A stretch of 64,000 nucleotides of DNA, from positions 558,001 to 622,000 of the forward strand of contig JAIBBC010000002.1 in assembly GCA_019694875.1 (NCBI GenBank). Reading direction: 5' to 3'. The translations under genes and the position numbers were made by a program. This DNA is from Cyclobacteriaceae bacterium. GTDB taxonomy: Bacteria; Bacteroidota; Bacteroidia; Cytophagales; Cyclobacteriaceae. This document shows, in pieces, positions 51,353-60,100 of this stretch (position 1 is the first letter of the stretch; each line of letters starts with the position of its first letter). The notes below the pieces were generated by a model. That model had not been told where the DNA came from, did no database searches, and saw only the letters and a program-made list of their open reading frames with translations.

Positions 51353-52402
51353 TTATGGGAGTAATACTTTGTCAATTACATGTATAACACCGTTTGTAGC
51401 TGAAATGTTTGCTGCAGTTACAGTGGAAGGGTCAGATGCCGATCCGTCAACGGTAACAGATGAGCCTATGCCTATGGTAACAGTTTTTGGGGCATCGGTC
51501 TTAACAGTTGTTAAAACCTGATTGTTGCTCAGGTTGATGGAGTAGCCGGATGCAGGTACCACGTGATACAATAATACCTGCGTAAGCGTGGTTAAACTGA
51601 GCGGAGTTGAACTGCTTGTTGATGTGTTAATATATTCAATTACCTGAGCTTCTGTTAAATCGGGATTATTAAAAAAAGCTGCCGAACGAAGTAATGTCAG
51701 GAATGCGTCATCAGTAGGTGCAAAAACCGTAAATGGCCCGCTTCCCTGCAACGTGGTTATTAAGTCAGCCTTCGTTAATGCAGCAGCCAGAATGCCAAAG
51801 TTCGGAGCATTTGCAGCCGAAGTTGCAACCGCAATGATATCTCCGGCCGGAGGTGTAAGAACAGCATCGATAATATGGATTACGCCATTTGAAGCATCAA
51901 CATCAGCCGTTGTTACGCGTGCGTTGTTGATGGTGACATTAGCTCCTGACTTGGTCACGAACGCTTTGTTATTGGCAGAACGTGCTGTAGTGATCGCTGT
52001 TGTTCCGGCAGCAATATCGGCTGCTTTAATTTCAGAACCCGAAACCACATGGAATTTTAGCAGATCAGCCGCAGCCGTCGGTGTTAAACCACTTACGGCA
52101 GCAATCGCTGCTGCCTCGTTAGCCACGTCCAGGTATTCTACGAATGCTGCGTCTGTTGGTGCAAAAACAGTTATTTGTGTAGAACCACCCAGTACGTTTG
52201 TAACCTCTGTTCCGGCCTGGACAGCAGCTGCTGCCAATACGTCAAAGTCGGTATTAGCTACGGCAATCTCCAGCACAGTTTGCTGGGGCGCAGGTGAATT
52301 ATCATCATCATCGCTGCAGCCAATGGCTACTGCTGCGAACGTGAACGTCAGCAACAACATCTTTGCGCTGAGTAATAAAGGGTTTGATCTTCTTAGTTTC
52401 AT
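51353..52402 (-). CDS. Two-domain fasciclin (FAS1) lipoprotein
   Basis: 349 residues. Lipobox in AAVAIGCSDDDDN; the acidic run right after the Cys resembles the Bacteroidota surface-export signal. Two FAS1 domains: the first with TQITVFAPTDAAFVEYL and a closing NGVIHIIDAVLTPP, the second with GPFTVFAPTDDAFLTLL and NGVIHVIDKVLLP. FAS1 domains mediate adhesion. A single-domain FAS1 lipoprotein lies in the nearby nos operon. Confidence 0.92.
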   Translation of the reverse strand: MKLRRSNPLLLSAKMLLLTFTFAAVAIGCSDDDDNSPAPQQTVLEIAVANTDFDVLAAAAVQAGTEVTNVLGGSTQITVFAPTDAAFVEYLDVANEAAAIAAVSGLTPTAAADLLKFHVVSGSEIKAADIAAGTTAITTARSANNKAFVTKSGANVTINNARVTTADVDASNGVIHIIDAVLTPPAGDIIAVATSAANAPNFGILAAALTKADLITTLQGSGPFTVFAPTDDAFLTLLRSAAFFNNPDLTEAQVIEYINTSTSSSTPLSLTTLTQVLLYHVVPASGYSINLSNNQVLTTVKTDAPKTVTIGIGSSVTVDGSASDPSTVTAANISATNGVIHVIDKVLLP

Positions 52403-52655
52403 ATACAGAATTTGTGTTTGATTTACAGAAGAACAAGTTTTCCGGACAGGAGTTGTCAGGTAAGGAGTGAGTCGTGCATTAAGGCGGATGTATTGCCGGT
52501 AAAGCGGAGTGAGTGAAAAACTGAAGGGTAGCGGGATTTGATGCCCGTCAGGTATTTCTGGCAGTTTGAACGGCCGGCCGGATTAAATGACTTTCGCGAT
52601 TCAGCAGCGTCAGGAGATTTGTGCTTAAACTTCTGCTCAATGGTTAGAGCGGTAT

Positions 52656-53009
52656 TTAGGCCCTCAAAATCTTCTCCATGGCTTTGCCTTTTGCCAGCTC
52701 GTCAATAAGTTTATCCAGGTACCGAACTTTCTGCATCAGCTTGTCTTCAATCTCTTCCACACGATAACCACAAATCACTCCGGTAATTTTTGACACGTTT
52801 GGGTTGATACGGGGCGCTTGCGAAAAGAAGTTATCAAAATTAGTTTTCTTCTCGATGTGCTGGCTGAGTGTGTTCGCATCATATCCCGTGAGCCAGAAAA
52901 TGATTTCATCCACCTCCGCTTTGGTGCGACCTTTCTTTTCGGCTTTTGCGATGTAATGCGGGTACACGCTTGCGAATGACATTCGGTAGACGCGTTCACT
53001 GTTGTTCAT
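52656..53009 (-). CDS. DUF2200-family protein
   Basis: 117 residues from the ATG at 53009. The frame extends 38 codons further, but [44 protein letters not shown] is the family N-terminus. It ends with the usual [26 protein letters not shown]2200 proteins are small, soluble and of unknown function. It stands divergent from the nos operon. The 250 bases between it and the FAS1 gene show nothing clear. Confidence 0.88.
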   Translation of the reverse strand: MNNSERVYRMSFASVYPHYIAKAEKKGRTKAEVDEIIFWLTGYDANTLSQHIEKKTNFDNFFSQAPRINPNVSKITGVICGYRVEEIEDKLMQKVRYLDKLIDELAKGKAMEKILRA

Positions 53010-53109
53010 GGGTGGATGGTAGCAAATGTTCGCGAAAAGATACAAAATGAAGACGGCATGTCTTATATCGTCCGTGAAGTGCGTCAAATTACTGAAAATG
53101 ACTCGCTTA

Positions 53110-53137
53110 CTGATAAAAATCACATTCCGTTTGTGAT
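53110..53137 (+). promoter_or_regulatory. Fnr/Dnr-type box and second dyad upstream of the nos operon
   Basis: CTGATAAAAATCAC at 53110-53123 contains TGAT-N4-ATCA, the core of the Fnr/Dnr consensus TTGAT-N4-ATCAA. It shares its right half with a second dyad, ATCACA-N7-TGTGAT (53119-53137). They lie about 75-100 bases upstream of the cytochrome start, a position suited to activation. The same core occurs before the Crp/Fnr gene at 61190. Confidence 0.6.
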
Positions 53138-53212
53138 CCCAATCATAAGGCAGGGAATGCCCCTCCGGTATATTGATGATGAATTTTCACGCACCCAACT
53201 AACATATCTAAC

Positions 53213-53677
53213 ATGAAAAAATCATTCGTTATTACCGCATTATTGATGGGCGCATTTGCAGCGTGCGCCCCCGAAAAGCCACACACTGAAAGCGAGGCAA
53301 AACCCGAAAAGAGTGCCGTTGAAGAAGTGATCGATCCCACAAAAGGAATCGGTCAGGTTAAAAATGTAACTCTTGAAAGTCCGCTGGATCAGGACCGTGT
53401 AAAACGTGGTGTCGCGATCTATGAAATGAAGTGCCAGTCATGCCACAAGCTTGATGAAACCCGGCTGGTTGGACCTGGCTGGAAAGGGGTGACCAAAAAG
53501 AGAAAGCCTGAATGGATCATGAACATGATTACCAATGTTGACATGATGCTGGATAAAGATCCTGAAGCTCAGAAATTACTGGAGCTCTGCTTGATGCGAA
53601 TGCCCAATCAGAACATGTCAATCGGGGATGCCCGTGATGTGCTGGAGTATATGCGCTCGAATGACGGAGAGAAATGA
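53213..53677 (+). CDS. Lipid-anchored mono-haem cytochrome c of the nos cluster
   Basis: 154 residues. Lipobox in MGAFAACAPE (Cys 18), an acidic linker, then one class I cytochrome c domain with the haem site CQSCH (Cys 74, Cys 77, His 78) and a likely distal Met in LCLMRMPNQNMS. As the first gene of the nos operon it is the probable electron donor to NosZ, taking electrons from the quinol chain. Clade II nos clusters usually carry such cytochromes in place of NosR. Confidence 0.9.
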   Translation: MKKSFVITALLMGAFAACAPEKPHTESEAKPEKSAVEEVIDPTKGIGQVKNVTLESPLDQDRVKRGVAIYEMKCQSCHKLDETRLVGPGWKGVTKKRKPEWIMNMITNVDMMLDKDPEAQKLLELCLMRMPNQNMSIGDARDVLEYMRSNDGEK

Positions 53678-53698
53678 AAACCAACCTAAAAACTGTAT

Positions 53699-54247
53699 AT
53701 GAAACGCTTATCCATTATTCCTCTGCTTTTGTTGTTGGCCTGTGGTCAGCAGCAAGCCCCGGGCAACGAAAGCAGTGTTGCTGAAGCAGCACCTGGTGCC
53801 GGCCAGTCAGCCGTTCAGGATGAAACCTCGGAGCGTGATGTTGTCCGTGTTGCTGTAAACTCACCAGTGCACACAACGCTTGTTACCGCGCTCAAAACTG
53901 CCGAGTATGTTGATGCACTTTCAAATGCCGGCCCTTTCACCGTGTTTGCGCCTACCAATGAAGCGTTCGACAAACTTCCAGCGGGTACTGTTGAAAACCT
54001 GTTGAAACCTGAAAATAAGGATGCGCTCCGGAATATCCTCGAATACCATGTTTATGTGGGGGTTATCACCGAAGCTATGGTTCAGGATGGCATGACACTG
54101 AATCAGGTTAACCTCGACAACATCACACTTAGCAAAAAAGACGGAAAGATTACTGTAAATGATGCTAATGTGCTGGGCGTGGTGAAGGCATCCAATGGAG
54201 TGGTGTATGTAATTGATGCAGTGTTGCTTCCTCCTGAAAAGAAATAA
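53699..54247 (+). CDS. Single-domain FAS1 lipoprotein in the nos operon
   Basis: 182 residues. Lipobox in LLLLLACGQQ (Cys 15), a low-complexity linker, then one FAS1 domain: HTTLVTALKTAEYVDALSNAGPFTVFAPTNEAFDKLPAGTVENLL and the closing NGVVYVIDAVLLPPEKK. It lies 21 bases after the cytochrome gene and overlaps an upstream in-frame ATG of nosZ (TAATG). FAS1 is an adhesion fold. A role in N2O reduction is not established; docking of the cytochrome or NosZ at the membrane is one guess. Confidence 0.9.
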   Translation: MKRLSIIPLLLLLACGQQQAPGNESSVAEAAPGAGQSAVQDETSERDVVRVAVNSPVHTTLVTALKTAEYVDALSNAGPFTVFAPTNEAFDKLPAGTVENLLKPENKDALRNILEYHVYVGVITEAMVQDGMTLNQVNLDNITLSKKDGKITVNDANVLGVVKASNGVVYVIDAVLLPPEKK

Positions 54248-54273
54248 TGAATTTCACTTCTAAACATTACGAT

Positions 54274-56274
54274 ATGAAACGTAAAACTATATACAGATCA
54301 CTCTTCCTGTTCGGTACTCTGGCTTTGGTCAGTATTTTGTTCCAGTTATGTAAACCCAAAGGACCTGCTGAAGTAACAACAGGCAACGCAGCATCGCAAG
54401 CATACGTTGCACCTGGCAAATATGACGAGTTCTACAATTTCGTTTCGGGCGGATTTAACGGTCAGATGAATGTTTATGGTCTTCCATCCGGAAGGCTTTT
54501 CAGAATCATTCCTGTTTTTTCAGAAGATCCAACCTCAGGTTACGGATTCAGTGAAGAAACCAAGCCTATGCTCAATACATCACACGGTTATGTTCCGTGG
54601 GATGACCTGCATCATCCTGCCTTATCAACTACCAATGGGGAACACGATGGCCGCTGGGTTTTCGGCAATGCCAACAACACGCCCCGTGTAGCCCGCATTG
54701 ATTTAAAAACTTTCCGTACTGCTGAAATTATTGAACTTCCAAACAGCGGTGGTAATCACTCATCTCCATTTATTACAGAGAACACCGAATATGTTGTGGC
54801 GGGAACCCGCTTCAGCGTACCGATGGGGGATAAGACCGATGTTCCGATCAGCACCTACAAAGAAAACTTTAAAGGAACCATCAGCTTTATTTCTGTCGGT
54901 AAGGAGGATGGTAAAATGAAAATTGCCTTCCAGATCAAAACACCGGGTGTAAACTTTGACCTTGCACGTGCAGGTAAAGGCCCGTCTCACGGCTGGTTCT
55001 TCTTCTCGTGCTATAACACCGAACAGGCCTACACACTGCTTGAAGTAAACTCAACACAGAAAGATAAGGACTTCATTATGGCTGTAAACTGGAAAAAGGC
55101 TGAAGAATATCTCGCTGCCGGTAAAGGTGAAAAAGCTAAAGCGAAGTATGTGCACAACTGGTATGATGAAAAGACACATACTGCTACGTCTGAAATGCTG
55201 AACGAGGTTATGCAGCTCGACCCGACTGTTTTGAAAGACATGGTGTACTTCATTCCTTGTCCGAAGTCTCCGCATGGCTGCGATACTGACCCTTCCGGGG
55301 AGTATATCGTGGGAAGCGGAAAGCTCGCAGCGTTGATTCCGGTTTTCTCGTTCACTAAAATTCAGCAGGCTATCGCTAGCAAAGAATTTGAAGGCGATTT
55401 TGGCGGTATACCTGTAATAAAATATGAAGCTGCCTTGCATGGTGAAGTGAAGAAGCCCGGCCTCGGGCCTTTGCACACCGAATTTGATGCAAACGGCAAT
55501 GCCTATACTTCCTTCTTTGTGTCGTCTGAAATTGTGAAATGGAATGTGAAATCTCTTGAGGTGCTTGATCGCGTTCCTACTTACTATTCAATCGGTCACT
55601 TGTGCGTGCCGGGCGGTCCAACCCGTAAACCTCACGGCAAATATGTAATCGCATATAACAAGATTACGAAAGATCGTTACCTGTCAACCGGCCCTGAGTT
55701 AACGCAATCTGCGCAACTCTACGATATCAGTGGCGATAAGATGAAACTTATCCTCGACTTCCCTACCACAGGGGAACCTCACTATGCAGAAGCTATCCCG
55801 GCCAGTCTGGTAATGCCTAACTCGGTAAAAATCTTCAAGATTGAAGATAATAATCACCCATATGTAGCGAAGGGTGAAAGCAAAACAAATGTGGAAAGAA
55901 AAGGTAATCAGGTTCATATTTCTATGACAGCCATCCGCTCACACTTAACACCTGACAACATTGAGGGTGTGAAACTTGGTGATGAAGTGTATTTCCATGT
56001 AACCAACCTCGAACAGGACTGGGATGTGCCGCACGGCTTTGCTATCAAAGGTGCAAACAATGCTGAGTTGCTGATTATGCCGGGTGAAACGCAAACACTG
56101 AAATGGAAACCACTTACAACCGGTGTGTTTCCATTCTACTGTACCGACTTCTGTTCAGCGCTACACCAGGAGATGCAAGGATACATCCGGGTATCTCCGG
56201 CAAACAGCAATATTCCGATAAAATTTTCAACCGGAAAAACTGAGGCCCCGGCTGGTGCCACAGGTAGTAAGTAG
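54274..56274 (+). CDS. nosZ: Nitrous oxide reductase, Sec-type (clade II) NosZ
   Basis: 666 residues from ATG 54274. An ATG at 54247 overlaps the FAS1 stop and is the alternative. The N-terminus has a hydrophobic Sec-type signal and no twin arginine, so clade II. The beta-propeller carries the seven His contexts of CuZ: DDLHHPALS, GGNHSSP, GPSHGWFF, PKSPHGCD, GPLHTEFD, RKPHGKY. The C-terminal cupredoxin domain has the CuA site, with DVPHGFAI and YCTDFCSALHQEMQGY (two Cys, His, Met). It reduces N2O to N2 in the periplasm. A 9-pair hairpin follows the stop. Confidence 0.96.
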   Translation: MKRKTIYRSLFLFGTLALVSILFQLCKPKGPAEVTTGNAASQAYVAPGKYDEFYNFVSGGFNGQMNVYGLPSGRLFRIIPVFSEDPTSGYGFSEETKPMLNTSHGYVPWDDLHHPALSTTNGEHDGRWVFGNANNTPRVARIDLKTFRTAEIIELPNSGGNHSSPFITENTEYVVAGTRFSVPMGDKTDVPISTYKENFKGTISFISVGKEDGKMKIAFQIKTPGVNFDLARAGKGPSHGWFFFSCYNTEQAYTLLEVNSTQKDKDFIMAVNWKKAEEYLAAGKGEKAKAKYVHNWYDEKTHTATSEMLNEVMQLDPTVLKDMVYFIPCPKSPHGCDTDPSGEYIVGSGKLAALIPVFSFTKIQQAIASKEFEGDFGGIPVIKYEAALHGEVKKPGLGPLHTEFDANGNAYTSFFVSSEIVKWNVKSLEVLDRVPTYYSIGHLCVPGGPTRKPHGKYVIAYNKITKDRYLSTGPELTQSAQLYDISGDKMKLILDFPTTGEPHYAEAIPASLVMPNSVKIFKIEDNNHPYVAKGESKTNVERKGNQVHISMTAIRSHLTPDNIEGVKLGDEVYFHVTNLEQDWDVPHGFAIKGANNAELLIMPGETQTLKWKPLTTGVFPFYCTDFCSALHQEMQGYIRVSPANSNIPIKFSTGKTEAPAGATGSK

Positions 56275-56297
56275 TTCCAGTAGTTTACAGGTTGAGT

Positions 56298-56323
56298 GCC
56301 CCGGCAAGCGAAAGTGCCGGGGC
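56298..56323 (+). other. Hairpin between nosZ and the next gene
   Basis: GCCCCGGCA pairs with TGCCGGGGC (9 pairs) around AGCGAAAG. There is no T-run, so it is probably a processing or 3' stability element that lets nosZ exceed the downstream assembly genes. Confidence 0.55.
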
Positions 56324-56342
56324 TAATTAAACCACCAATCGT

Positions 56343-56927
56343 ATGACTTCGATCAAACCCACATCGCGCGTAATAATTGTTGTTGCATCGCTGATACTAG
56401 TCGCGGGCTTTTTTGTACCGCTCTGGCAAATCCTGATGTGGGCTCCGCAATATCCTGAAGGCCTTGAAATGGATATCTGGTACAACGACATCACTGGCGA
56501 TGTTAAAATCATTAGTGCGCTGAACCATTACATCGGGATGAAGCACATTGAAGTGGGTATGTTTCCGGAATTTCAGTATATCGTTTACATCATCTGGTTT
56601 TTAATAGGCTTCGGCTTACTGGTTGCTATATCGGGCAAACGTTTTATGGTATGGCTAAATGCCGGTGTATTGTTGATTACCGGGGCCGCTGCACTAATCG
56701 ACTTTTATCTGTGGGGCTATGAGTATGGCCACAGCCTTGATCCTACGGCCGCCATCATTGTTCCGGGCATGTCATATCAACCACCACTGATCGGAACAAA
56801 AGTACTGCTCAACTTCACCGCATTTTCCGGGCCCGATTTGGGCGGATGGTTTTTCGTAATCGCATTTTGCCTGGTGATTCTGGTGATCATCTTAGAAAGA
56901 TTCTTCTTCAATTGGAAAAAAACCTGA
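56343..56927 (+). CDS. Four-helix membrane protein of the nos cluster (NosB-like position)
   Basis: 194 residues. Helices near 10-32, 75-95, 102-122 and 163-187, with a conserved-looking extracytoplasmic loop (WAPQYPEGLEMDIWYNDITGDVKIISALNHYIGMKHI) containing His and Met that might touch copper. It lies directly after nosZ, the place held in clade II clusters by the membrane protein NosB. I cannot prove homology. The next gene, nosL, starts 14 bases downstream. Confidence 0.75.
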   Translation: MTSIKPTSRVIIVVASLILVAGFFVPLWQILMWAPQYPEGLEMDIWYNDITGDVKIISALNHYIGMKHIEVGMFPEFQYIVYIIWFLIGFGLLVAISGKRFMVWLNAGVLLITGAAALIDFYLWGYEYGHSLDPTAAIIVPGMSYQPPLIGTKVLLNFTAFSGPDLGGWFFVIAFCLVILVIILERFFFNWKKT

Positions 56928-56941
56928 AATGGTTAATAGTT

Positions 56942-57373
56942 ATGAAAAAACTTACCCTGACACTAATCCTCTTTGTTTTTATTTCCTGCAGTTCAAATCC
57001 GGAACCATTGCGCTATGGAAAGGATATTTGCTACTCGTGTAAAATGACACTGGTAGAAAAAAAATTCGGTGCGGAAATCGTAACGAAGAAAGGTAAAGTC
57101 TACAAGTTCGATGATCTCAATTGTGTGGTGGGCTTTTATAATTCAGATTATGAAGCCCATGAAAATATGGAGCACATTCTGGTTACCGATTTCGCCCATC
57201 CGGGAACATTAATTGCTGTCCAGCAGGCGTTCTTTGTAAAATCGAGTGAAGTCCGAACGCCAATGGCTGGCGGCATAGCTGCGTTCGGCAACAAAGAGGA
57301 TCAGGCAACTCAAAACGAAAAGTGGAAAGGTACTTTGCTCGAATGGCCCGATGTTATAGCTGAGTTCAAGTAG
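56942..57373 (+). CDS. nosL: NosL copper chaperone lipoprotein
   Basis: 143 residues from the ATG at 56942. A longer frame overlaps the previous gene but lacks a signal, whereas MKKLTLTLILFVFISCSSN is a lipoprotein signal (Cys 16). NosL binds Cu(I) and delivers it to NosZ. The metal-binding segment DICYSCKMTLVEKKFGAEIVTKKGKVYKFDDLNCVVGF has Cys 30, Cys 33 and Met 35. The C-terminal TPMAGGIAAFGNKEDA-like stretch is also typical. Confidence 0.92.
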   Translation: MKKLTLTLILFVFISCSSNPEPLRYGKDICYSCKMTLVEKKFGAEIVTKKGKVYKFDDLNCVVGFYNSDYEAHENMEHILVTDFAHPGTLIAVQQAFFVKSSEVRTPMAGGIAAFGNKEDQATQNEKWKGTLLEWPDVIAEFK

Positions 57374-57382
57374 CACTACGGA

Positions 57383-58627
57383 ATGAAAAAACTCCTTGTC
57401 ATACCGTTTCTGTGTACTTGTTTAATATCCTTCGGAACTGCAATCCCGGTTGGCTCAACGCATGCAGTAAAAACAATCAAGCAGGCGATTGAGAAAGCCA
57501 GTCATGGTGATACGCTGATCATCTATCCGGGCGTGTATCGCGAGGGAAACATCGTGCTGGAAAAAAGACTTACGATTATTGGAAAAGATTACCCGGTAGT
57601 TGATGGTGAAAACAAGTATGAGATTTTCACCATTCATGCTGACCATGTTACGGTATCCGGGTTAAAATTTATCAATACCGGTGTAGCCAGCATTAATGAC
57701 CTGGCTGCTATTAAAGTACTTGAATCGAACGACCTGCGGGTTCAAAACAACAAGTTCGAAAACACATTTTTTGGAATCTATTTTGCCAACTCCACGAATT
57801 GCAGGGTAGAAGGGAATGAATTAAAATCGGATGCCGAATCGGAACATCAGATCGGAAACGGCATTCACCTGTGGAAGTGTGAACACATGACGCTCGATAA
57901 CAACCGGATAAGCGGTCATCGTGACGGTATTTATTTTGAGTTCGTTACAGAATCACTCATCACCAACAACTACAGCGAGGGCAACATGCGGTATGGTCTG
58001 CATTTTATGTTTTCGCATAACGATGAATACAGGAATAACACCTTCATCAACAACGGAGCGGGTGTTGCTGTCATGTACACGAAGGGTGTAAAAATGATCG
58101 GCAATACGTTTGAGCACAACTGGGGTCCCTCAGCCTACGGTCTGCTCTTAAAAGATATCCGCGACAGCTTTGTTACCGGCAACATTTTTAAAAAGAATTC
58201 GGTTGGAATATTTATGGAAGGCAGCAGCCGGATTGACTTTAAGGAGAATACGTTCTCTGAAAACGGATATGCGGTTCGGTTGCAGGCAAGCTGTGATGAT
58301 AACGTTTTTGAACGCAATAATTTCTCTGCCAACACTTTTGATCTTGTGACCAACGGCACGCTGGTTCTCAATACGATCAATCACAACTATTGGGATCACT
58401 ACGAGGGTTATGATCTGAACCATGATGCGGTTGGTGATGTTCCTTATCGCCCCGTGAGTTTATACGGAATGGTGATCGAACACATGCCAAGTGCGGTTTT
58501 ACTATGGAGAAGTTTCTTTGTTTTTTTGATGGACCGCGCTGAAAAAGCAGTTCCCGCAATCACGCCTGATAATTTGAAAGACAATTCACCCGCGATGAAC
58601 CCCTATGATTTCCATAAAGCAAATTGA
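57383..58627 (+). CDS. nosD: NosD periplasmic beta-helix protein
   Basis: 414 residues. Signal peptide ends near LISFGTA. The rest is a right-handed parallel beta-helix of the CASH/PbH1 type, with repeats such as NDLRVQNNKFENTFFGIYFANSTNCRVEGNEL, HMTLDNNRISGHRDGIYFEFVTESLITNNYSEGNMRYGLHFMFSHNDEYRNNTFINNG. NosD works with NosF and NosY to mature the copper centres of NosZ. Its end overlaps the nosF start by 23 bases. Confidence 0.95.
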   Translation: MKKLLVIPFLCTCLISFGTAIPVGSTHAVKTIKQAIEKASHGDTLIIYPGVYREGNIVLEKRLTIIGKDYPVVDGENKYEIFTIHADHVTVSGLKFINTGVASINDLAAIKVLESNDLRVQNNKFENTFFGIYFANSTNCRVEGNELKSDAESEHQIGNGIHLWKCEHMTLDNNRISGHRDGIYFEFVTESLITNNYSEGNMRYGLHFMFSHNDEYRNNTFINNGAGVAVMYTKGVKMIGNTFEHNWGPSAYGLLLKDIRDSFVTGNIFKKNSVGIFMEGSSRIDFKENTFSENGYAVRLQASCDDNVFERNNFSANTFDLVTNGTLVLNTINHNYWDHYEGYDLNHDAVGDVPYRPVSLYGMVIEHMPSAVLLWRSFFVFLMDRAEKAVPAITPDNLKDNSPAMNPYDFHKAN

Positions 58628-59336
58628 CAAGAAATTCGGAAAGCTGACGGCACTTGAAAACGTGAGTCTTGAACTACAGACGGGCAAGAGCTATGCACTC
58701 GTTGGTCCGAATGGTTCGGGCAAAACCACACTTATTAAAAGTATTCTAGGTTTGGTGATCCCCACGTCAGGCGACATCCTTTTTAGCGAAAAGAGTATCC
58801 GGCACGATTGGAAGTACCGGGACAAGATCGGGTACATGCCGCAAATCGGACATTATCCGGAAAATATGTCGATCGGCCAGTTGTTCGACATGATGAAGAA
58901 TATTCGCGGTGAAAATCAGCGTAGTGACGAAGAGCTGATTGACGCGTTCAAGCTGTACAAGATGTATGATAAAAGAATGCATGCCCTTTCGGGAGGAACG
59001 CGCCAAAAAGTGAGCGCAGCTCTGGCATTTCTTTTCCCTGCACCTGTTTATATTCTGGATGAACCTACTGCCGGGCTGGATCCAATCTCGACTGAGATAT
59101 TAAAGGAAAAGATAATTCACGAAAGAAGAATGAATAAACTCCTGATGATCACTTCTCACATTTTGAGCGACCTGGAGGAGCTGACCAGCAGTATGGTTTA
59201 CATGTTTGAAGGGAAGGTTCATTTCAACAATACGATCGAGCAACTGAAGCATGAAACGAATGAAGTAAAACTGAGCAAAGCGCTCACCACCTTTATCCGG
59301 CAAAAAGAACTTGTAGCCTCTGTATCAGAAGTATGA
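58605..59336 (+). CDS. nosF: NosF ABC ATPase
   Basis: 243 residues. Walker A GPNGSGKTTL near 34-43, Q-loop YMPQIGHYPENMSIGQLF, signature LSGGTRQKVSAALAF near 128-142, Walker B VYILDEPTAGLDP near 148-160. It powers NosY in the NosDFY complex that serves copper-site assembly of NosZ. The ATG overlaps nosD, and the stop overlaps the nosY start by four bases. Confidence 0.95.
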   Translation: MISIKQIDKKFGKLTALENVSLELQTGKSYALVGPNGSGKTTLIKSILGLVIPTSGDILFSEKSIRHDWKYRDKIGYMPQIGHYPENMSIGQLFDMMKNIRGENQRSDEELIDAFKLYKMYDKRMHALSGGTRQKVSAALAFLFPAPVYILDEPTAGLDPISTEILKEKIIHERRMNKLLMITSHILSDLEELTSSMVYMFEGKVHFNNTIEQLKHETNEVKLSKALTTFIRQKELVASVSEV

Positions 59337-60100
59337 CACGTGTACTGAAATATATCTTATACGATATCCTGCGGACCCGGTTTATCTTGTTGTATACCGC
59401 ATTCCTGTTCATCAGCACCTTTGGCCTGTATCAGCTCGACAGTGATGCGGGCAAAGTGGTACTCAGCTTGCTCAACATCGTGTTAATGGTTGTGCCATTG
59501 GTAAGCATTGTGTTTTCAACGATCCATTTTTTTAATTCTTACGAGTTTATCGAACTCATGCTGGCACAGCCGGTTAAACGGAGTACCGTTTTTTTAGGCG
59601 AATACATGGGCGTAGCTTGTTCGCTGTGTGCGGCATTTGTTACGGGGGTGGGAGTACCAATGCTTTTGTTTGGGATCAACGCGAATGCATTAACCATGCT
59701 TTACACGGGTGTAACGTTAACGCTTGTTTTTGTGTCACTTGCCTTTTTATCATCGGTGCTAACGCGTGATAAAGCAAAAGCCATCGGCATTGCGTTGCTG
59801 TTCTGGTTATATTTTTCTTTGATTTATGATGGTCTTCTGCTTTGGGTAGTGTACAGTTTCAGCGATTACCCGTTGGAAAAAATTACACTGGTGCTCATTG
59901 CCTTTAATCCGGTTGACCTTGCACGCATCATCATGCTCCTGCAACTTGATATTTCGGCATTGATGGGATTTACAGGGGCCTTTTACCAGGAGTTTTTTGG
60001 AAGCTACCTCGGGATGGTACTTTCCACACTCGTGCTTTTTATCTGGATCGTGTTACCGATCGCTTTGGCGCAACGGATTTTTAACCGGAAGGATTTGTGA
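59333..60100 (+). CDS. nosY: NosY ABC permease
   Basis: 255 residues with six helices (near 15-33, 45-65, 93-115, 120-142, 150-170 and 225-248). The loop after helix 2 has FNSYEFIELMLAQPVKRSTVFLGEY, the NosY-type coupling segment. It forms the membrane part of NosDFY. The stop overlaps the GTG start of the next gene. Confidence 0.93.
   Translation: MTRVLKYILYDILRTRFILLYTAFLFISTFGLYQLDSDAGKVVLSLLNIVLMVVPLVSIVFSTIHFFNSYEFIELMLAQPVKRSTVFLGEYMGVACSLCAAFVTGVGVPMLLFGINANALTMLYTGVTLTLVFVSLAFLSSVLTRDKAKAIGIALLFWLYFSLIYDGLLLWVVYSFSDYPLEKITLVLIAFNPVDLARIIMLLQLDISALMGFTGAFYQEFFGSYLGMVLSTLVLFIWIVLPIALAQRIFNRKDL

Noticed and set aside
52539-52550. TGATGCCCGTCA as a third Fnr-type box before the two-domain FAS1 gene
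   Set aside because: One base off the TGAT-N4-ATCA core and about 140 bases from the start. Too weak to claim.
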